From assembly GCA_029168955.1 (NCBI GenBank), contig JAPDOI010000155.1:1240001-1304000 (forward strand): a DNA stretch of 64,000 nt. The letters are read 5' to 3'. The notes below the pieces were generated by a model. The model was not told the DNA's origin, did no database searches, and saw nothing but the letters and a program-made list of their open reading frames with translations. Positions 33,785 to 44,408 of this stretch are shown piece by piece (position 1 is the first letter of the stretch; each line of letters opens with the position of its first letter). The DNA is from Aplectana chamaeleonis (taxonomy: Eukaryota; Nematoda; Chromadorea; Rhabditida; Cosmocercidae). Both the position numbers and the translations under genes were made by a program.

Positions 33785-35443
33785 TCATTCCGCATCTTCA
33801 CCGAGGTGTGCCGTCCTAGTAGTCAGCCGTGTCCATTTTTCACGGTCTTCAGCCACAATTTGAACACATTCCATCCAGCTGTCACTATTCCATTTCCTGC
33901 GAAACGAAACATCGCGCCTGAACTGTCTTTCGATGCCGAGTGACTTTAAATCCTCTTTAACCACATCCGTCCAGAACTTTCGCCTACGCCCAGGTGGCCG
34001 TTTCCAGACAGGATTTGGAAGCATTTTTAAAGCGTGTTGTACGAGACGATCCGGCGTTCTTCTTAGTATATGCCCGAGCAGTCGAAGTCGACTTTCCATT
34101 GCTGCTTGAGATGGCGTTAGGAGATGCTGGCACCTCCCTCGTGTCAAGCGTTGATGTACTGCGTCGATTTCCTTGTAAAGGTCTTCGTTATGGCATACAC
34201 GCGGCCAGAAATATCCAAGCAAACGCCTAAAAAGCTTCCTCTCCGTGCAATCCAACCTTTCCATCTGCGTTTTCGGTGCTGCCCACGTCTCCGATCCGTA
34301 CATCATGATAGGGCGAATAGCGGATAGGTAGACGCGCAACTTGACTTCCTTCGCGATGGTGGTAGACCACAAACACTTGGTTAGAGAATTGAATGCAGAC
34401 GTAGCTTTCGCACATCGTTGTCGAATATCCGCTGCATAACTACCATCGTTCTTCAGCAAACAGCCCAAATAACAGAAATCGTCCACCAGTTCGATACGTT
34501 GTCCGTCCACACAAACTCCAGTTGAAGGCCTCTGAGAGACCCACATCTGCTTGCATTTGTCGGGACGAAGACGAAGTCCATAGGCTGCGGCATACTTCGA
34601 AACGAGGTTCACAATCCTTTGCAGTTTTGCGTTGTTTTCAGCGAATAACACAATGTCGTCGGCGTACTCCAGGTCGACAAGGGAGCGTCCTGATGGTGTT
34701 AGGATCACATCCGCAGGAAACTGTTCTGCAACTCTACGCATGATGTCATCAACGGCGAAGTTGAAAAGAAAAGGTCCTGCAACGGCTCCTTGCCTTACTC
34801 CTGTTTTCACCTCGAAAGCTGACGTAAATCCGACAGGTGTACGAACTGCTGCTGTTGTTCCTTTGTTCATGTCCTCGATTAACCGAACATACTTTTCCGG
34901 GACTCCATCTGCTCGCAGAGCATTGAGCAATCGATCACGATGAGGAGAGTCGAACGCGGCTTCAAAGTCCAAAAAAGCAAGCTGTAATGGCTTCGAAAAC
35001 CGCTGCCACGATTCAATTACTCTTCTCACGACGAACACTTGGTCGATGGTCGATCTTCGAGGTCGAAAACCGGCTTGCTCATCTCTGGTCGTTCCTTCAC
35101 GATGTTTGATAAGTCGCTCGAGAATGATACGTTCTAAAACCTTGTACATGACACGAAGTAGAGAGATTCCTCTGTAGTTCTTAGGATCCGTGACGGATAG
35201 CTTCTTGTGAAGAGGTACGATGATCGCATGTCTCCACGAATCGGGTATCCTTTCGCTCATCCATATGGCACGGATGGTGTTGGTCATTTCACGAATCCCA
35301 GACGGAGGAAGAGCTTTCAGCATTTCAGCAGTGATGTTGTCATCTCCACCTGCCTTTCCATTCTTCATTTTCCGGACACAATCCAAAAACTTCAGACTCA
35401 GTCGGCGGTTCCTCACTGACATCGTAATGTGCTCTCTGAACAT
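33785..35443 (-). CDS. RTE reverse transcriptase, C-terminal two-thirds
   Basis: A 552-codon frame. In order: NGKAGGDD (29-35), NYRGISLL (89-96, fingers), GFRPRRST (125-132), FLDFEAAFD (157-165, first catalytic Asp), GVRQGAVAGPFLFNF (215-229), YADD (260-263, catalytic pair), then DDFCYLGCLLKNDGSY and the RTE-specific C-terminal part with LRLLGHILRR. All polymerase residues are intact. It copies the element's RNA into DNA at the endonuclease nick. The first Met shown is probably not the real start: in RTE elements this domain is fused to the endonuclease, and the overlap with that frame (35340-35443) shows a single-base frameshift near 35380. Confidence 0.93.
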   Translation of the reverse strand: MFREHITMSVRNRRLSLKFLDCVRKMKNGKAGGDDNITAEMLKALPPSGIREMTNTIRAIWMSERIPDSWRHAIIVPLHKKLSVTDPKNYRGISLLRVMYKVLERIILERLIKHREGTTRDEQAGFRPRRSTIDQVFVVRRVIESWQRFSKPLQLAFLDFEAAFDSPHRDRLLNALRADGVPEKYVRLIEDMNKGTTAAVRTPVGFTSAFEVKTGVRQGAVAGPFLFNFAVDDIMRRVAEQFPADVILTPSGRSLVDLEYADDIVLFAENNAKLQRIVNLVSKYAAAYGLRLRPDKCKQMWVSQRPSTGVCVDGQRIELVDDFCYLGCLLKNDGSYAADIRQRCAKATSAFNSLTKCLWSTTIAKEVKLRVYLSAIRPIMMYGSETWAAPKTQMERLDCTERKLFRRLLGYFWPRVCHNEDLYKEIDAVHQRLTRGRCQHLLTPSQAAMESRLRLLGHILRRTPDRLVQHALKMLPNPVWKRPPGRRRKFWTDVVKEDLKSLGIERQFRRDVSFRRKWNSDSWMECVQIVAEDREKWTRLTTRTAHLGEDAE

Positions 35444-36809
35444 GCGGGAGCTCAGGTACTGATGGCGCTGGACGATTCAGTAGTGAACTGAAGTAATCCT
35501 TCCATATTGGCAGCGTCGCATCACCAACTGCAACTCCATTGGTAGTGTTCAAGACAGGAGAACATCTCTTCATCTTCCCGCTATACTGTCGCAGCAACGT
35601 GTAGGCTTTCCTCGGATTCTTCTCCTCCCAAGCCTTCTCGAACTCCTTAGCTCTACACGTCCACTCTCGTTCGCGGTCACTTTGAAGCTGCCGACGCAAC
35701 TTCCTCCTCAGACGCTTCTCCTCCACGAAGTTTCCTGCAGTTCGGAGAGCACATACTCTGTTGTAGGTAGATGTTGTTTCTTCTGAGACGTAGGCGAACT
35801 TCTTCTTAGGCTGTACAACCGGGAGTGCCTCTTTCGAAGCGTCCTGGATGCATTTGACAAAAGAATCCGCGTCGCAAAGTTTCTTCTTAGTCCGTACTCC
35901 GATGTGAATAGAAACGCGTTGTCGGAAATTCCTTCTGCACTCTCCATCTCTGAGACTTGTCATGTCAATCCTCTGGAGAGGCTGAGCCCCTCGCTTCCTC
36001 TTATGAATCCTCGCAGTGAAGTTCAACAGAACAGGACGGTGATCCGAATCGAATGCGACATCCCACACAGCTCTAGATCTTCGAATGTCCGATACTGGAA
36101 TATTCCTCGTCAGGACATAGTCAAGCTGTAGTTTCAAAGTTGTCATCTTCCGCTTCCGCTGCTCTTCTGGAGATAGCCGGGTTGGTCCCTGCCACGTAAG
36201 CTGATGGCGGCGATGATTCCTCTTGAATGTCGATGCAATAATCAGACCACTGCGTTCACAAAAGTCGACAAGGCGGTAGCCATTGTCCGATGTTTGCTCC
36301 ACTGGGTAGAACCATTTACCGAGTACTTCGGATTCCTGATCAAGTCCCATCTTCGCATTTGCGTCAATCCCCACGACAACAGCATGTTGACAAGGTATCC
36401 TGGCCAGCAACGTATTGAGTTCCTCATAAAACGCATCCTTCGAATTGTCTTCGGCGGTTTCAGTGGGCGCATGAGCACTCACTATCCACAGATTGAATCC
36501 TCTGTGATCCCGCAGTCGTACGAATGCATTCCGACACGACGTTGAGCCGAACTCCTTGACCATACCATTGAAATCCTTCCTTACAGCTATTGCACAGCCT
36601 CCCACTCTCCTATCGTCAGCGTTACCGCAGTAGATGGTGTACTCTCCGACGCTGATGACGGGTCTATCCTTGAGGCGGGTTTCCTGCAAAGCAGCAAACG
36701 GTGCATGGAAATAGCTCAGAAGTCTGGATAGCGCAGTTTTTTGGATATCACTCGACAGCGATCGACAGTTCAGGGTGGCGAAATTGTGGCTTGTGGCCAA
36801 AGACTCCAT
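35340..36809 (-). CDS. RTE AP-type endonuclease, N-terminal part
   Basis: A 489-codon frame from ATG at 36809. Endonuclease blocks: ATLNCRSL (Asn14), LQETRL (Glu43), VSAHAP (110-115), VGIDANAKMG (Asp149, Asn151), LQLDYVL (227-233) and DSDHRPV (254-260, catalytic His). All catalytic residues of the family are present. Residues 300-480 form the linker, ending in a stop just after the frame leaves the RT phase. It nicks target DNA to prime reverse transcription in the nucleus. Leader 36810-37019 has no other frame. Most likely one fused protein with the RT before a frameshift. Confidence 0.92.
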   Translation of the reverse strand: MESLATSHNFATLNCRSLSSDIQKTALSRLLSYFHAPFAALQETRLKDRPVISVGEYTIYCGNADDRRVGGCAIAVRKDFNGMVKEFGSTSCRNAFVRLRDHRGFNLWIVSAHAPTETAEDNSKDAFYEELNTLLARIPCQHAVVVGIDANAKMGLDQESEVLGKWFYPVEQTSDNGYRLVDFCERSGLIIASTFKRNHRRHQLTWQGPTRLSPEEQRKRKMTTLKLQLDYVLTRNIPVSDIRRSRAVWDVAFDSDHRPVLLNFTARIHKRKRGAQPLQRIDMTSLRDGECRRNFRQRVSIHIGVRTKKKLCDADSFVKCIQDASKEALPVVQPKKKFAYVSEETTSTYNRVCALRTAGNFVEEKRLRRKLRRQLQSDREREWTCRAKEFEKAWEEKNPRKAYTLLRQYSGKMKRCSPVLNTTNGVAVGDATLPIWKDYFSSLLNRPAPSVPELPHVQRAHYDVSEEPPTESEVFGLCPENEEWKGRWR

Positions 36810-37019
36810 GACTCCCTAGGTACGGATCCTAAGGTGTTATGGACCAGAGGCCTTAGTGTGCCGGACGGCGACACCTTTATGCAATGTGCGGGATACTTTC
36901 GCGATATAGTTGTGCACGCTATATAGCTCGAACGTTCCCTGTGTACACTCAAACGTCTGCTGGGTTCAGTAGAAGCAGGGGCACCAACGAGCAGGTACCA
37001 ACAGACTTGTATACACCTA

Positions 37020-37031
37020 TAGAGAGGAAAT
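37020..37031. repeat. target-site duplication, RTE 5' side
   Basis: TAGAGAGGAAAT, identical to 33733-33744. Confidence 0.9.
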
Positions 37032-37067
37032 AAGACGAACATATTTTATCGCGACCACTGCCTTTAA

Positions 37068-37632
37068 GCTACTCAAATATATATTAGACCTAACTGCAGA
37101 AGCCTAGACCTAGGAATCAACGAAGCATTTACCCACAATATAATATTGAAAAGCGGGTAAGAACAAGTAGGTGGAGCGGAAACACTATTAGGACAAGCAA
37201 AAAGAAGATCAGATGTTTACCAGAAAAAGACTTCAAAGCATTCAAAGGCATGGTCAGCAGGATCGAATTCTCACCTAAGATTTGGTTGAACTTTCTCAAG
37301 CTGCGGCAGGAAAAACTTGGCCTGTTCTGTCACCTCGCAATCACAATATAGAGCCTAGGCTTCCCGTCTGGGTCAAGCGATTAGTGTCCCTGGGGACAAC
37401 AAGGAGAACGTGAAAATTGAAAAAAAAGATTTTTCGGGGCGGGGCCATTCAACTTTTGGACTAAAAATGAATGCTTACCACCGATTCTCCTCATTCGGGT
37501 AGAGAGGGTAATGGTATTAACAAAAGGAAATTCAGAGGGATCATTTTTATGCGAATTTCAATCTCGAATCATTGAAAAAATTCAGCTGGGGGCACGCTGA
37601 AATCCTTCAAATTTGCAAAAAAAATTGAGGCA
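37068..37632. other. unassigned sequence
   Basis: Spacer between two family-A copies; nothing recognised. Confidence 0.4.
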
Positions 37633-37636
37633 TCAA

Positions 37637-38174
37637 AGGCAGTGGTCAAGATGAAAAATGTTATCGGGAAAACCACAAATAATAGCTTAGATCGAAAACA
37701 GCTGAAAAACTATGAAGCTAGTTCGGTAAAAAACGGTTCTAGAAATAGAGTTTCTAAGGACTAAAGATGTCAGTTCGTTCACACGTGCACAGCGCCGCTC
37801 AAAAAGATCGCAGTCTCATGCCAAGCAGTCAAAAATCATCGACATTCAAAAAACCTAATAAATGCAAATTTACCTAATAAAAACAGTTGAACAAGGAAAG
37901 CAAGCACTTCAGTCAATGTTTCTAACTAGTTGAGTGATGTTAATGGATTGAAATTCGTTTTCAAGCTAGCTGATGTTTTTGATGTCAGAGATAATCGGTG
38001 CAGATGATGTGGATTGGCTCGTTCACCATCAAAAGACAAGAAAGTTCAGGCTTCAAATTTGGCCCAAACCAGCGGCTTTTTTCGCGATTTTTCTCATAGG
38101 TCCTACTACCCTAAAGCTAGAAAAGGGTTTAGAGAGGAAAAGAAGACAAGCATGTTTGGTCGCGACCACTGCCT
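37637..38174 (+). mobile_element. TTAA-group MITE, family A, uninterrupted
   Basis: Ends AGGCAGTGGTCAAGATG and, inverted, AGGCAGTGGTCGCGACC. TCAA is duplicated on both sides (37633-37636, 38175-38178), a variant of TTAA. It is 538 bp and the best reference copy in the window for reading the interrupted ones. The 102-codon plus frame across it is not a gene. Confidence 0.88.
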
Positions 38175-38178
38175 TCAA

Positions 38179-38512
38179 GAGAGAACGTAGCTTCGCCGAG
38201 TTTGGGACAGCAGTCTGCCTCACCCTGGTCCCCCTTCAGTTTTTTGAAAAAGGAGCTCGAAAAAATTTCAAGAATCTTTAGAAAACTTTTCTATAAGTAT
38301 TTCACACATGATTGTAAGATCAGCTTTTCACCTTCTACATATAAGAGAATAGGCAGCTTCAAAAACCATCATCATTAGTTTGCCTGTGTAGTTGTTTTAA
38401 AGGGATTCCAGCAGGTCAATTCCTTCTTTTTAACGGGGTTAAAAGCTATGTTCAAACACTCAGTTGAGCGGTTCGCAAAAGCAGCAGTCATTGCAGAACA
38501 TTAAAGAAACCT
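38179..38512. other. unassigned sequence
   Basis: Nothing recognised. Confidence 0.4.
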
Positions 38513-38514
38513 TA

Positions 38515-39180
38515 TATACTGCCTTTATTCGGGAGTGCACAAACCACCTTTTCACCCGCACTCGCTTCTATAGTATTGCACCACGACGGGGCGGTCTGTG
38601 GTGACCCTCTCTCATTAAAATCTCTCCCACACCATGTGGCAGGCATCGACCTTCGTATGACCACCGCCCGGTCATCCGCATACCCGGCGATCATGTTCAG
38701 AAAAGGTGAGTTTTCTCGAAAATTTTCACCGTCTTCAGTTGTATTGGTAATAATTTGAAGGTCATCGTAGTGGAAAGTGTATAGATGAACCATCGATTCG
38801 AAAAATACAAATAATGTTCAGAAAGAACGACTATTTTGTTGAAAACAAAGGAACAAACGTTCTGTCGATTTCTTGGTAGCGTGAGGGATTGTTTGAAGCT
38901 TCGAGTACACCCGAATCTTTAGCCAATACGATGACATTTAAATGAACCCCTAAACAACTAGAAACGGTGCAAATTCTGGAGAAAAACTCACGAGCTTCGA
39001 ACATGATGGCCGGTCATGCGGACAATCAAACGGTGGTCATACGAAGGTCTATGCCTGCCACATGGGGTGGGAGAGATTGGATGAGAGAGGGTCACCACAG
39101 ACCGCCCCGTCGTGGTGCAATACTGTAGCAGCGGGTGCGGGTGGAAAAGGGGGCTTGTGCACTCCCGAATAAAGGCAGTA
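38515..39180. mobile_element. fold-back MITE with TA duplication
   Basis: The ~185-bp arms 38515-38700 and 38998-39180 are inverted copies with outer ends TACTGCCTTTATTCGGGAG. TA occurs directly on both sides. The central ~300 bp is non-coding. The TA duplication fits a Tc1/mariner-class helper, but the terminus resembles none I know. Confidence 0.8.
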
Positions 39181-39182
39181 TA

Positions 39183-40087
39183 CATAATAAAAGAGCAATA
39201 CACAACTTTGAGGATTCTTGAATGTAGCGACAAAGAATTACAAAACATATCCGAACACAGCAAATAGGATGCCAATCGAAGCTGGAAATCTCGTCATTGT
39301 CGCTGGTCGCATGACGTGCAGCGACTGGACCAGCGAAAAAGCATGGCACAGTCCGGAGCGTTCGAGGTGTGAAACCCCATCAAAACGCGTCGCCGAGACG
39401 GGCCCGCACCAGTTGTTCCAGCATCGACCGCCTCCGTTATCCTGCTGATCCCGCCGCGATCGCTGCTAGATGACATGCCTGTCGTCCATGACAGCGACGT
39501 AGTGTACCAGAAGCCTCACGCTGCGGCACTGCATATGCAACCGTGCGTCGCCGAGGTACAGAAGGCCTTGGCCTTCAAACCAATGCAAAAGCGAGTGGTT
39601 GGTTTCTATGTTTGCAAGGGAAAGTAGGCGACAACGAAGCGTATGCGCAAAATATGCAAGATGCTTCCAAGAGAGGGCGGAGGTTGATAGACGTCTTTAA
39701 AAGAGGCTTCTCTACTCCACAGTTATACGTACTACACTAATCTGTATTCCAGTGCCCCAAAGGCGGTATACGCAATGAATAATTTCCTATTTGTTGCGCA
39801 GAATGTTGGTCTTTCTAAGGAAATTAGTTAGGAAAAAATGGTGGAAAACGGGCCGTGAGGGGGTGAAAATTGCGTGGCTACACCCACCACCGGATTAGCC
39901 AAGCCAGCTATTCAAATAGAAGAGTTGCCAGTGAAAAACTTCGTGACTCTGGATATACAAATCCTAACGTTCAAGCATGCTGAATTAGAAGCCTGTTATC
40001 TAAAATTGAAAAAAAACTCTGTTGAGAGGGTAAGGAAAGCAACTGTCATCGAAGAAATGTGAAGCGTAACACTTGCAAAATCTGTTA
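39183..40087. other. unassigned sequence
   Basis: Small frames only; nothing recognised. Confidence 0.4.
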
Positions 40088-40206
40088 GGCCGGGTTCATA
40101 TTTCACGCGCCGAGCGATGTGACGCAGTGCATAGTTGCTAAATTGATCGAAAATTGATAGGCCTGACAAGCTCGCAGTCGCGCATTGCTGGGAGTATGAT
40201 TCCGGC
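40088..40206. mobile_element. short GC-rich palindromic element
   Basis: Inverted ends GGCCGGGTTCATATTTCACG and, from the right, GCCGGAATCATACTCCCAGC. It is related to the next element at 40376 and to a single end at 14850. Confidence 0.55.
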
Positions 40207-40375
40207 GTCAGGGGATATGGTATACTTTGTCGCTATCATGAGCGACAGGTCTGCAATCTAGAACGAATCTTGGCTGGACCCGCATCGGAGCTACGGCATC
40301 GGTCGTCGTTGGAGAAGTTAAAATGTGTCACTGTCGCTTGCGCTGTGCAGCGCACTGCGACAGCGACAGGTTTAT

Positions 40376-40484
40376 GGCCGGGATCATACTTCCCGCGACC
40401 AGCGACTGCGACAGTGCATATCAGGCATATTGATTTTCGGAAATATTGCGTCGCGTCGCTCGTCGCTGGAAGATTGATCCCGGC
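40376..40484. mobile_element. short GC-rich palindromic element, second copy
   Basis: Ends GGCCGGGATCATACTTCCCG and, inverted, GCCGGGATCAATCTTCCAGC. Arms are rich in GCGACG/CGTCGC words. Confidence 0.6.
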
Positions 40485-40929
40485 TTAGAGGACGGGAGCT
40501 CCGGTCGCTGTCCCCGTGCAGAGCGTGTGCCGCGAAGATATACCATACCCCTTACACCAATCACGCATCTGCGTCGGGGCAAGAATTTTATCTCATTCTA
40601 TTATACGTCGCAAGCCCACTTCACAGAGGAAAAAAACTATCAACTTGGCATAGAACAGATCATCAACGAGAAAATTTTACAGTCATGATCAGTATTAACC
40701 AACAGAATAATGAGATTTAATGTGAAGCGGCGATCACAAAATCATTGGTCTAGATAAGAAGCTCTGCTATAAAAAGCTTGAAAAAAAATCGGCGTTACTT
40801 TAGTTGGCGCTACGGAAGTAACGCCATGAACATGAGTTTGCGAATATCGCTGGCATCGTGAACTTTAAAATGAAGGTCAAAGCAGTAATCGGGTGGACAG
40901 GGTCAGTTACTTTTATAAGGGCATCGAAC

Positions 40930-41139
40930 TGTGTGCCCGTTAGACGGCGTTCACGATTTTCGCGGGGCGACGCGATGGCACATGTCAGTGCGACGCAAAA
41001 ATCGCGTCGGGTAGAAATTCAGGTGTGAGCACTAAGCGAACGCTGCGCGACTGCGCACGTACGCCATTTCGCGTAAAGAAGCAACAGAAAATTTTAGCCA
41101 TTAACCTTAGAACTGACCTGCTCGAATATCTATGTACTC
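40930..41139. repeat. GCGACGCG-rich flank of a truncated family-A MITE
   Basis: Contains GCGTTCACGATTTTCGCG and many GCGACG words. Similar word content recurs at 41427-41620 on the other side of the family-A fragment, suggesting a decayed GC-rich palindromic element entered by it. Confidence 0.35.
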
Positions 41140-41426
41140 ATCTAGTCAAAAACTTTTGACCGAAGTGCTTGCTTTCATTGTTCAACTGTTTTTATTAGGT
41201 AAAGCTGCATTTAATTCTTCCTCAGAATGTGGATGATTTTTGACTGCTCGGCATGAGACTGCGATGTTTTTGGGCTGCGCTGTGCATGAACTAGTATCTT
41301 TGCACCCTAGAAGCTCTTGTTCTAGCCAGTTTTTTACCGCGCTACCTCCATAGATTTTCAGCTGCTTTAAATCTAAACTGATTTTCGTAGTTTTTTCGAT
41401 AACGTTTTTCATGGTGACCACTGCCT
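41140..41426 (-). mobile_element. TTAA-group MITE, family A, half copy
   Basis: Inverted copy of the left ~290 bp of family A. The intact terminus (ACCACTGCCT, followed by TTAA) is at 41426. It is truncated at the 'gactagatg' motif near the middle of the family. Confidence 0.8.
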
Positions 41427-41726
41427 TTAATGAAAAAAAAACCTGTATAAAACCGCTGACACCTTTGCGCGAAGACACGCGAAGCTATCACCATTTGCGC
41501 GTCAAATCCGACGTATCGCGCCATTTCACGGTGAACACCTAGCGAAGACGCGACACGACGTAGCCTGATCGATACGTTGGCTAATTACAACGCCGCGTCG
41601 CGCCACGAATGAACTCGGAACGCTGCCTTACGTTTGATCAAATAGTAAGTTCAAAGGCAGCACGTAAAGAAAAAAAAATGAAATGCTGTCCTATCAACGA
41701 ATGTTCCTAGGTAGATCCCCCGTACT

Positions 41727-41951
41727 GGGGCCGGATTAACCAAAGCTGGGTAGGGGTAAAGGCCTCGGCACGATGGTTACCCCGCAAAAGCGGAAAATCG
41801 CCTACCGACAGCGCCCTTGGTCTACCCAGCTAATAGGCTGGGGCAGCTGAGACACTGCTCTGGTAGGATACCATAAGCTCTCACGGGGTAATCATCAAAA
41901 ATGCCGACGCCTTTACCCCTACCAAATGGCACGCATTCATGATTCTGGCCC
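41727..41951. mobile_element. MITE with GGGGCCGGAT-type ends
   Basis: The arms share GGTAGGGGTAAAGGC. The outer end GGGGCCGGATTAACCAA resembles that of the larger element at 54015-55680. The right end is more diverged (GGGCCAGAATCATGAA inverted). Non-coding. Confidence 0.55.
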
Positions 41952-42485
41952 GTGAAGGTATCTACGATAATTCCTCGACAGAATGAACCTGACAAGGCTG
42001 TACAGCATTAATAGTAAGAGATCATGGTAGTGTCTTTCACTGCAATTTGCCTCCATTATCACCATCAGAAGAACTACGCGAATAGGCGATGTTGCGAAAC
42101 TCGGATGAAAAGAAGGACTGAAATCAGCTCAAAATGAAAGCACAACGAAGATGATCAGCACTGAGCATAACTACGTGGATCTGTAACACCTTAAAATCGC
42201 TAAAGCAAATATGAAATGCACGTGGCGGAAATTGAATGCTTTGGATTCCTAGAAAATTCTTCTTCGGAAATTAATGGTTTTGCTGGTTCGTTTAGTTACT
42301 TTTCTCTATATTGAGGACCTGTCTGCACTGAAGCATGAAAAATAAGTTGTTGTTTTTTGCGCTGCTTTCAGAAAAAGAATACGAAAACAAGGAGATTCGA
42401 AATTAACCTCGATTATCAGCATGCACATATACATTTGTGACTGGACGCATGTGCGCCATCAACCACCCACCCCTCTCATCTGGTG
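41952..42485. other. unassigned sequence
   Basis: Nothing recognised. Confidence 0.4.
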
Positions 42486-43175
42486 TCAACAATAGAGGCA
42501 AACCAATAAATAAATAAACCCGCAATGAAATACGAGATTGGTGTCTAGTGGATAATTGAGTCGATGGGACTGAATTAGATAGAAGAAAAACAAATACACG
42601 AATACAATTCGGTTCCGGGCGGAAAATTCCATGAATTTGTGGGCACGTGTACCTGCGAAAGTTTCTAAGGTGTTGCAATTCTCGACTAGGCAGTTAATAT
42701 GATAGTGTTGCAATAGCTCATGATAGCAGTCACCATAAAAGTCAGGTTGTACAGCGACAGTGCCAGTAAAGCGATGCCACAATTCAATACTTCCAACGCT
42801 CATAACATTATGCTTTTCCCACCTGTGATGGGAAACACAGACAATATTCTGTGAATAGGTGTTTTGGTAACATATAAAAGTCTCAATAAACAAATAAAGG
42901 GGAAATCCATATAACTGCATCTGAATATTATTGTCAGTCGTCGTCTCCTCTTTTCGATGTCTTCCAACTTCAGTTGCTTCTCTAAACAGACTGTTCGCAG
43001 GAATTGAAAACAAAGTGTTTGCGACCGGCAAAGGATCATGAAACAGTCGCTGACTTTGTGATGTCTTATTGTCAGGAAGCAGAACACAAACAGACTTCGG
43101 AGTGAGTGTGGAGCTCCGCACGGGGGTCCGAGCTGCGGAGCGGTCGAAGTGGTCTGATCTGCACCGGAAGACCAA
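42486..43175 (-). CDS. 229-codon open frame of unknown nature
   Basis: One of the longer non-transposon frames in the window. It begins at a TTG; the first ATG in frame is internal (near MQLYGFPLYLF), so if real it is more likely exonic or a remnant than a complete gene. Its middle has ordinary composition (VGSIELWHRFTGTVAVQPDF, then YGDCYHELLQHYHINC). The C-terminus is strongly hydrophobic (FVYLFFFYLIQ, then FIYLLVCLYC). No family recognised. Could be chance. Confidence 0.2.
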   Translation of the reverse strand: MVFRCRSDHFDRSAARTPVRSSTLTPKSVCVLLPDNKTSQSQRLFHDPLPVANTLFSIPANSLFREATEVGRHRKEETTTDNNIQMQLYGFPLYLFIETFICYQNTYSQNIVCVSHHRWEKHNVMSVGSIELWHRFTGTVAVQPDFYGDCYHELLQHYHINCLVENCNTLETFAGTRAHKFMEFSARNRIVFVYLFFFYLIQSHRLNYPLDTNLVFHCGFIYLLVCLYC

Positions 43176-43189
43176 CTCAGAAGAATGAA

Positions 43190-43370
43190 AACAAGTTACA
43201 TTTAATATAAATGTGACTTACTTGAATGTCTGAAATAACTTACATTTTTATTACATGCAACATACATTTATATTACATGTAGGTCATGTATATTACATGT
43301 ATATTACATGTAGTTGTATTACATGTAAGTTACTCTTATGTTACATGCAACTTAGATTGATTTATCTACT
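43190..43370. repeat. TTACATGTA microsatellite-like cluster
   Basis: Repeated TTACATGTA/ATTACATG words, irregularly spaced. A smaller related cluster lies at 44480-44545 (TTACATGTTACTTG). The 107-codon frame across the first cluster is repeat-derived. Confidence 0.7.
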
Positions 43371-43967
43371 ATGGGACGTAGAGAACGTGTTCGCACGCGT
43401 CCCAGATCATACGAGGCATCGTTCACGATGGATTTCTGTTTTGAATTTCCCACAAACAATGAGAGTAACGTTCTTAGGTGGGCCTAGAAAATCATTCGAG
43501 GAGAAAAAGAAAACGGTGAGTGGTTTTCAGCGCGCGCGACCTGTGGTGGGACATTCCTGTCAGTTTGGGGCCAAGTAAACTCTGAAGACGCCGTATAAAG
43601 CTACGCGATCTCCCCGGCTGCGTGCGGTCGTGCCGCGTGCTAAATAACCTTCGATGTGATTAATAATTAGAAGTCGAAGAACACTAGTGGTAAACGATGA
43701 ATGCCTTCGAGATAAGATATCTATCCAATCGCCATCTATCTAGCAGAAGTGATCGCACGCAGCCGGTGAGTCTCCATTGCGAAGCCCATTACGGCGGTGC
43801 CAAAGTTTACCCCGAACGTGGGTAACTGACCCGACGGCAACGCCTGTCCTAAACCTGACATTGAGAGTGCGTCTTGTACTCCCCTCGAAAATGCCTTCTT
43901 AGCCGACTAAAGTTACTTGCGACTCATATTGTATTATTCTAAGGCAGTGTCCACGATAAAAACCATT
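43371..43967. other. unassigned with MITE end fragments
   Basis: 43470-43545 resembles the right end of the element at 50137. 43943-43967 (AAGGCAGTGTCCACGATAAA) is a bare left end of subfamily B. No gene seen. Confidence 0.4.
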
Positions 43968-44408
43968 CATTATTTTTTCATGTTTTTGTATTGCTTGGGC
44001 TTCTTAGTGAACAAAAATGTCGTGAGGGCACCTTAAAACCTTCATTTGGGAAGAAAAATCAGTTTGAATACACTGGTAAACAGAATCTGACTTTCGGTCC
44101 AAAAACGTTCTTGAAATTTTTCTGCATTTGTAGACCTCGTCGCTGTCATTTTGGAAGTTTCTGTGCATGTGGGATTGTGCCGCAACTGTTTTTCATATTG
44201 TTTGACGGCCGCATTAATATTCTGTAAACAAGTGGTAGATGAGCGACCCAGAAGTGGTATATGACCGACCCCACAGCAGTTTTCTGGTGGCCCTAACTTC
44301 TAGAGGGCGCACTTTCGGAGCATCAAGTTCCGTGGGTGTTGTCAGCTAGCCCGTATTGTTTGATTTAGAACATAGAACTGAAAGTGATTTTCTTCGCGCA
44401 CGATGCCT
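43968..44408 (+). mobile_element. E-type MITE (ATGCCT end), left end replaced
   Basis: Collinear with 63180-63556 ('gaagaaaaatcagtttgaatac', 'cacagcagttttctggtgg', 'tcaagttccgtgggtg'), ending CGCACGATGCCT. The left end is missing; a subfamily-B end adjoins instead. Confidence 0.65.

Larger units (their letters stand above)
33745..37019 (-). mobile_element. RTE-type non-LTR retrotransposon, near full length
   Basis: About 3.28 kb on the minus strand between 12-bp duplications, close to the 3.3 kb known for nematode RTE-1 elements. Order: ~210-bp 5' leader, AP-type endonuclease, reverse transcriptase, short 3' end finishing in AAGTCAAGTAAGTC-like repeats. There is no separate ORF1, as expected for RTE. 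The only visible lesion is one frameshift between endonuclease and RT. Intact flanking duplications and long frames indicate a recent insertion, younger than the MITE it hit. Confidence 0.92.
32152..37063 (+). mobile_element. TTAA-group MITE, family A, with two insertions
   Basis: Left end AGGCAGTGGTTGCGATG after TTAA (32148-32151); right end CGCGACCACTGCCT before TTAA (37064-37067). The host sequence matches the uninterrupted copy at 37637-38174 once the Harbinger-type element (32205-33278) and the RTE (33745-37019) are removed. Without them the MITE is about 0.56 kb and non-coding. Confidence 0.88.

Noticed and set aside
33994..36545. Plus-strand frames of 60-113 codons under the RTE element
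   Set aside because: Antisense shadows of the endonuclease and reverse transcriptase frames.
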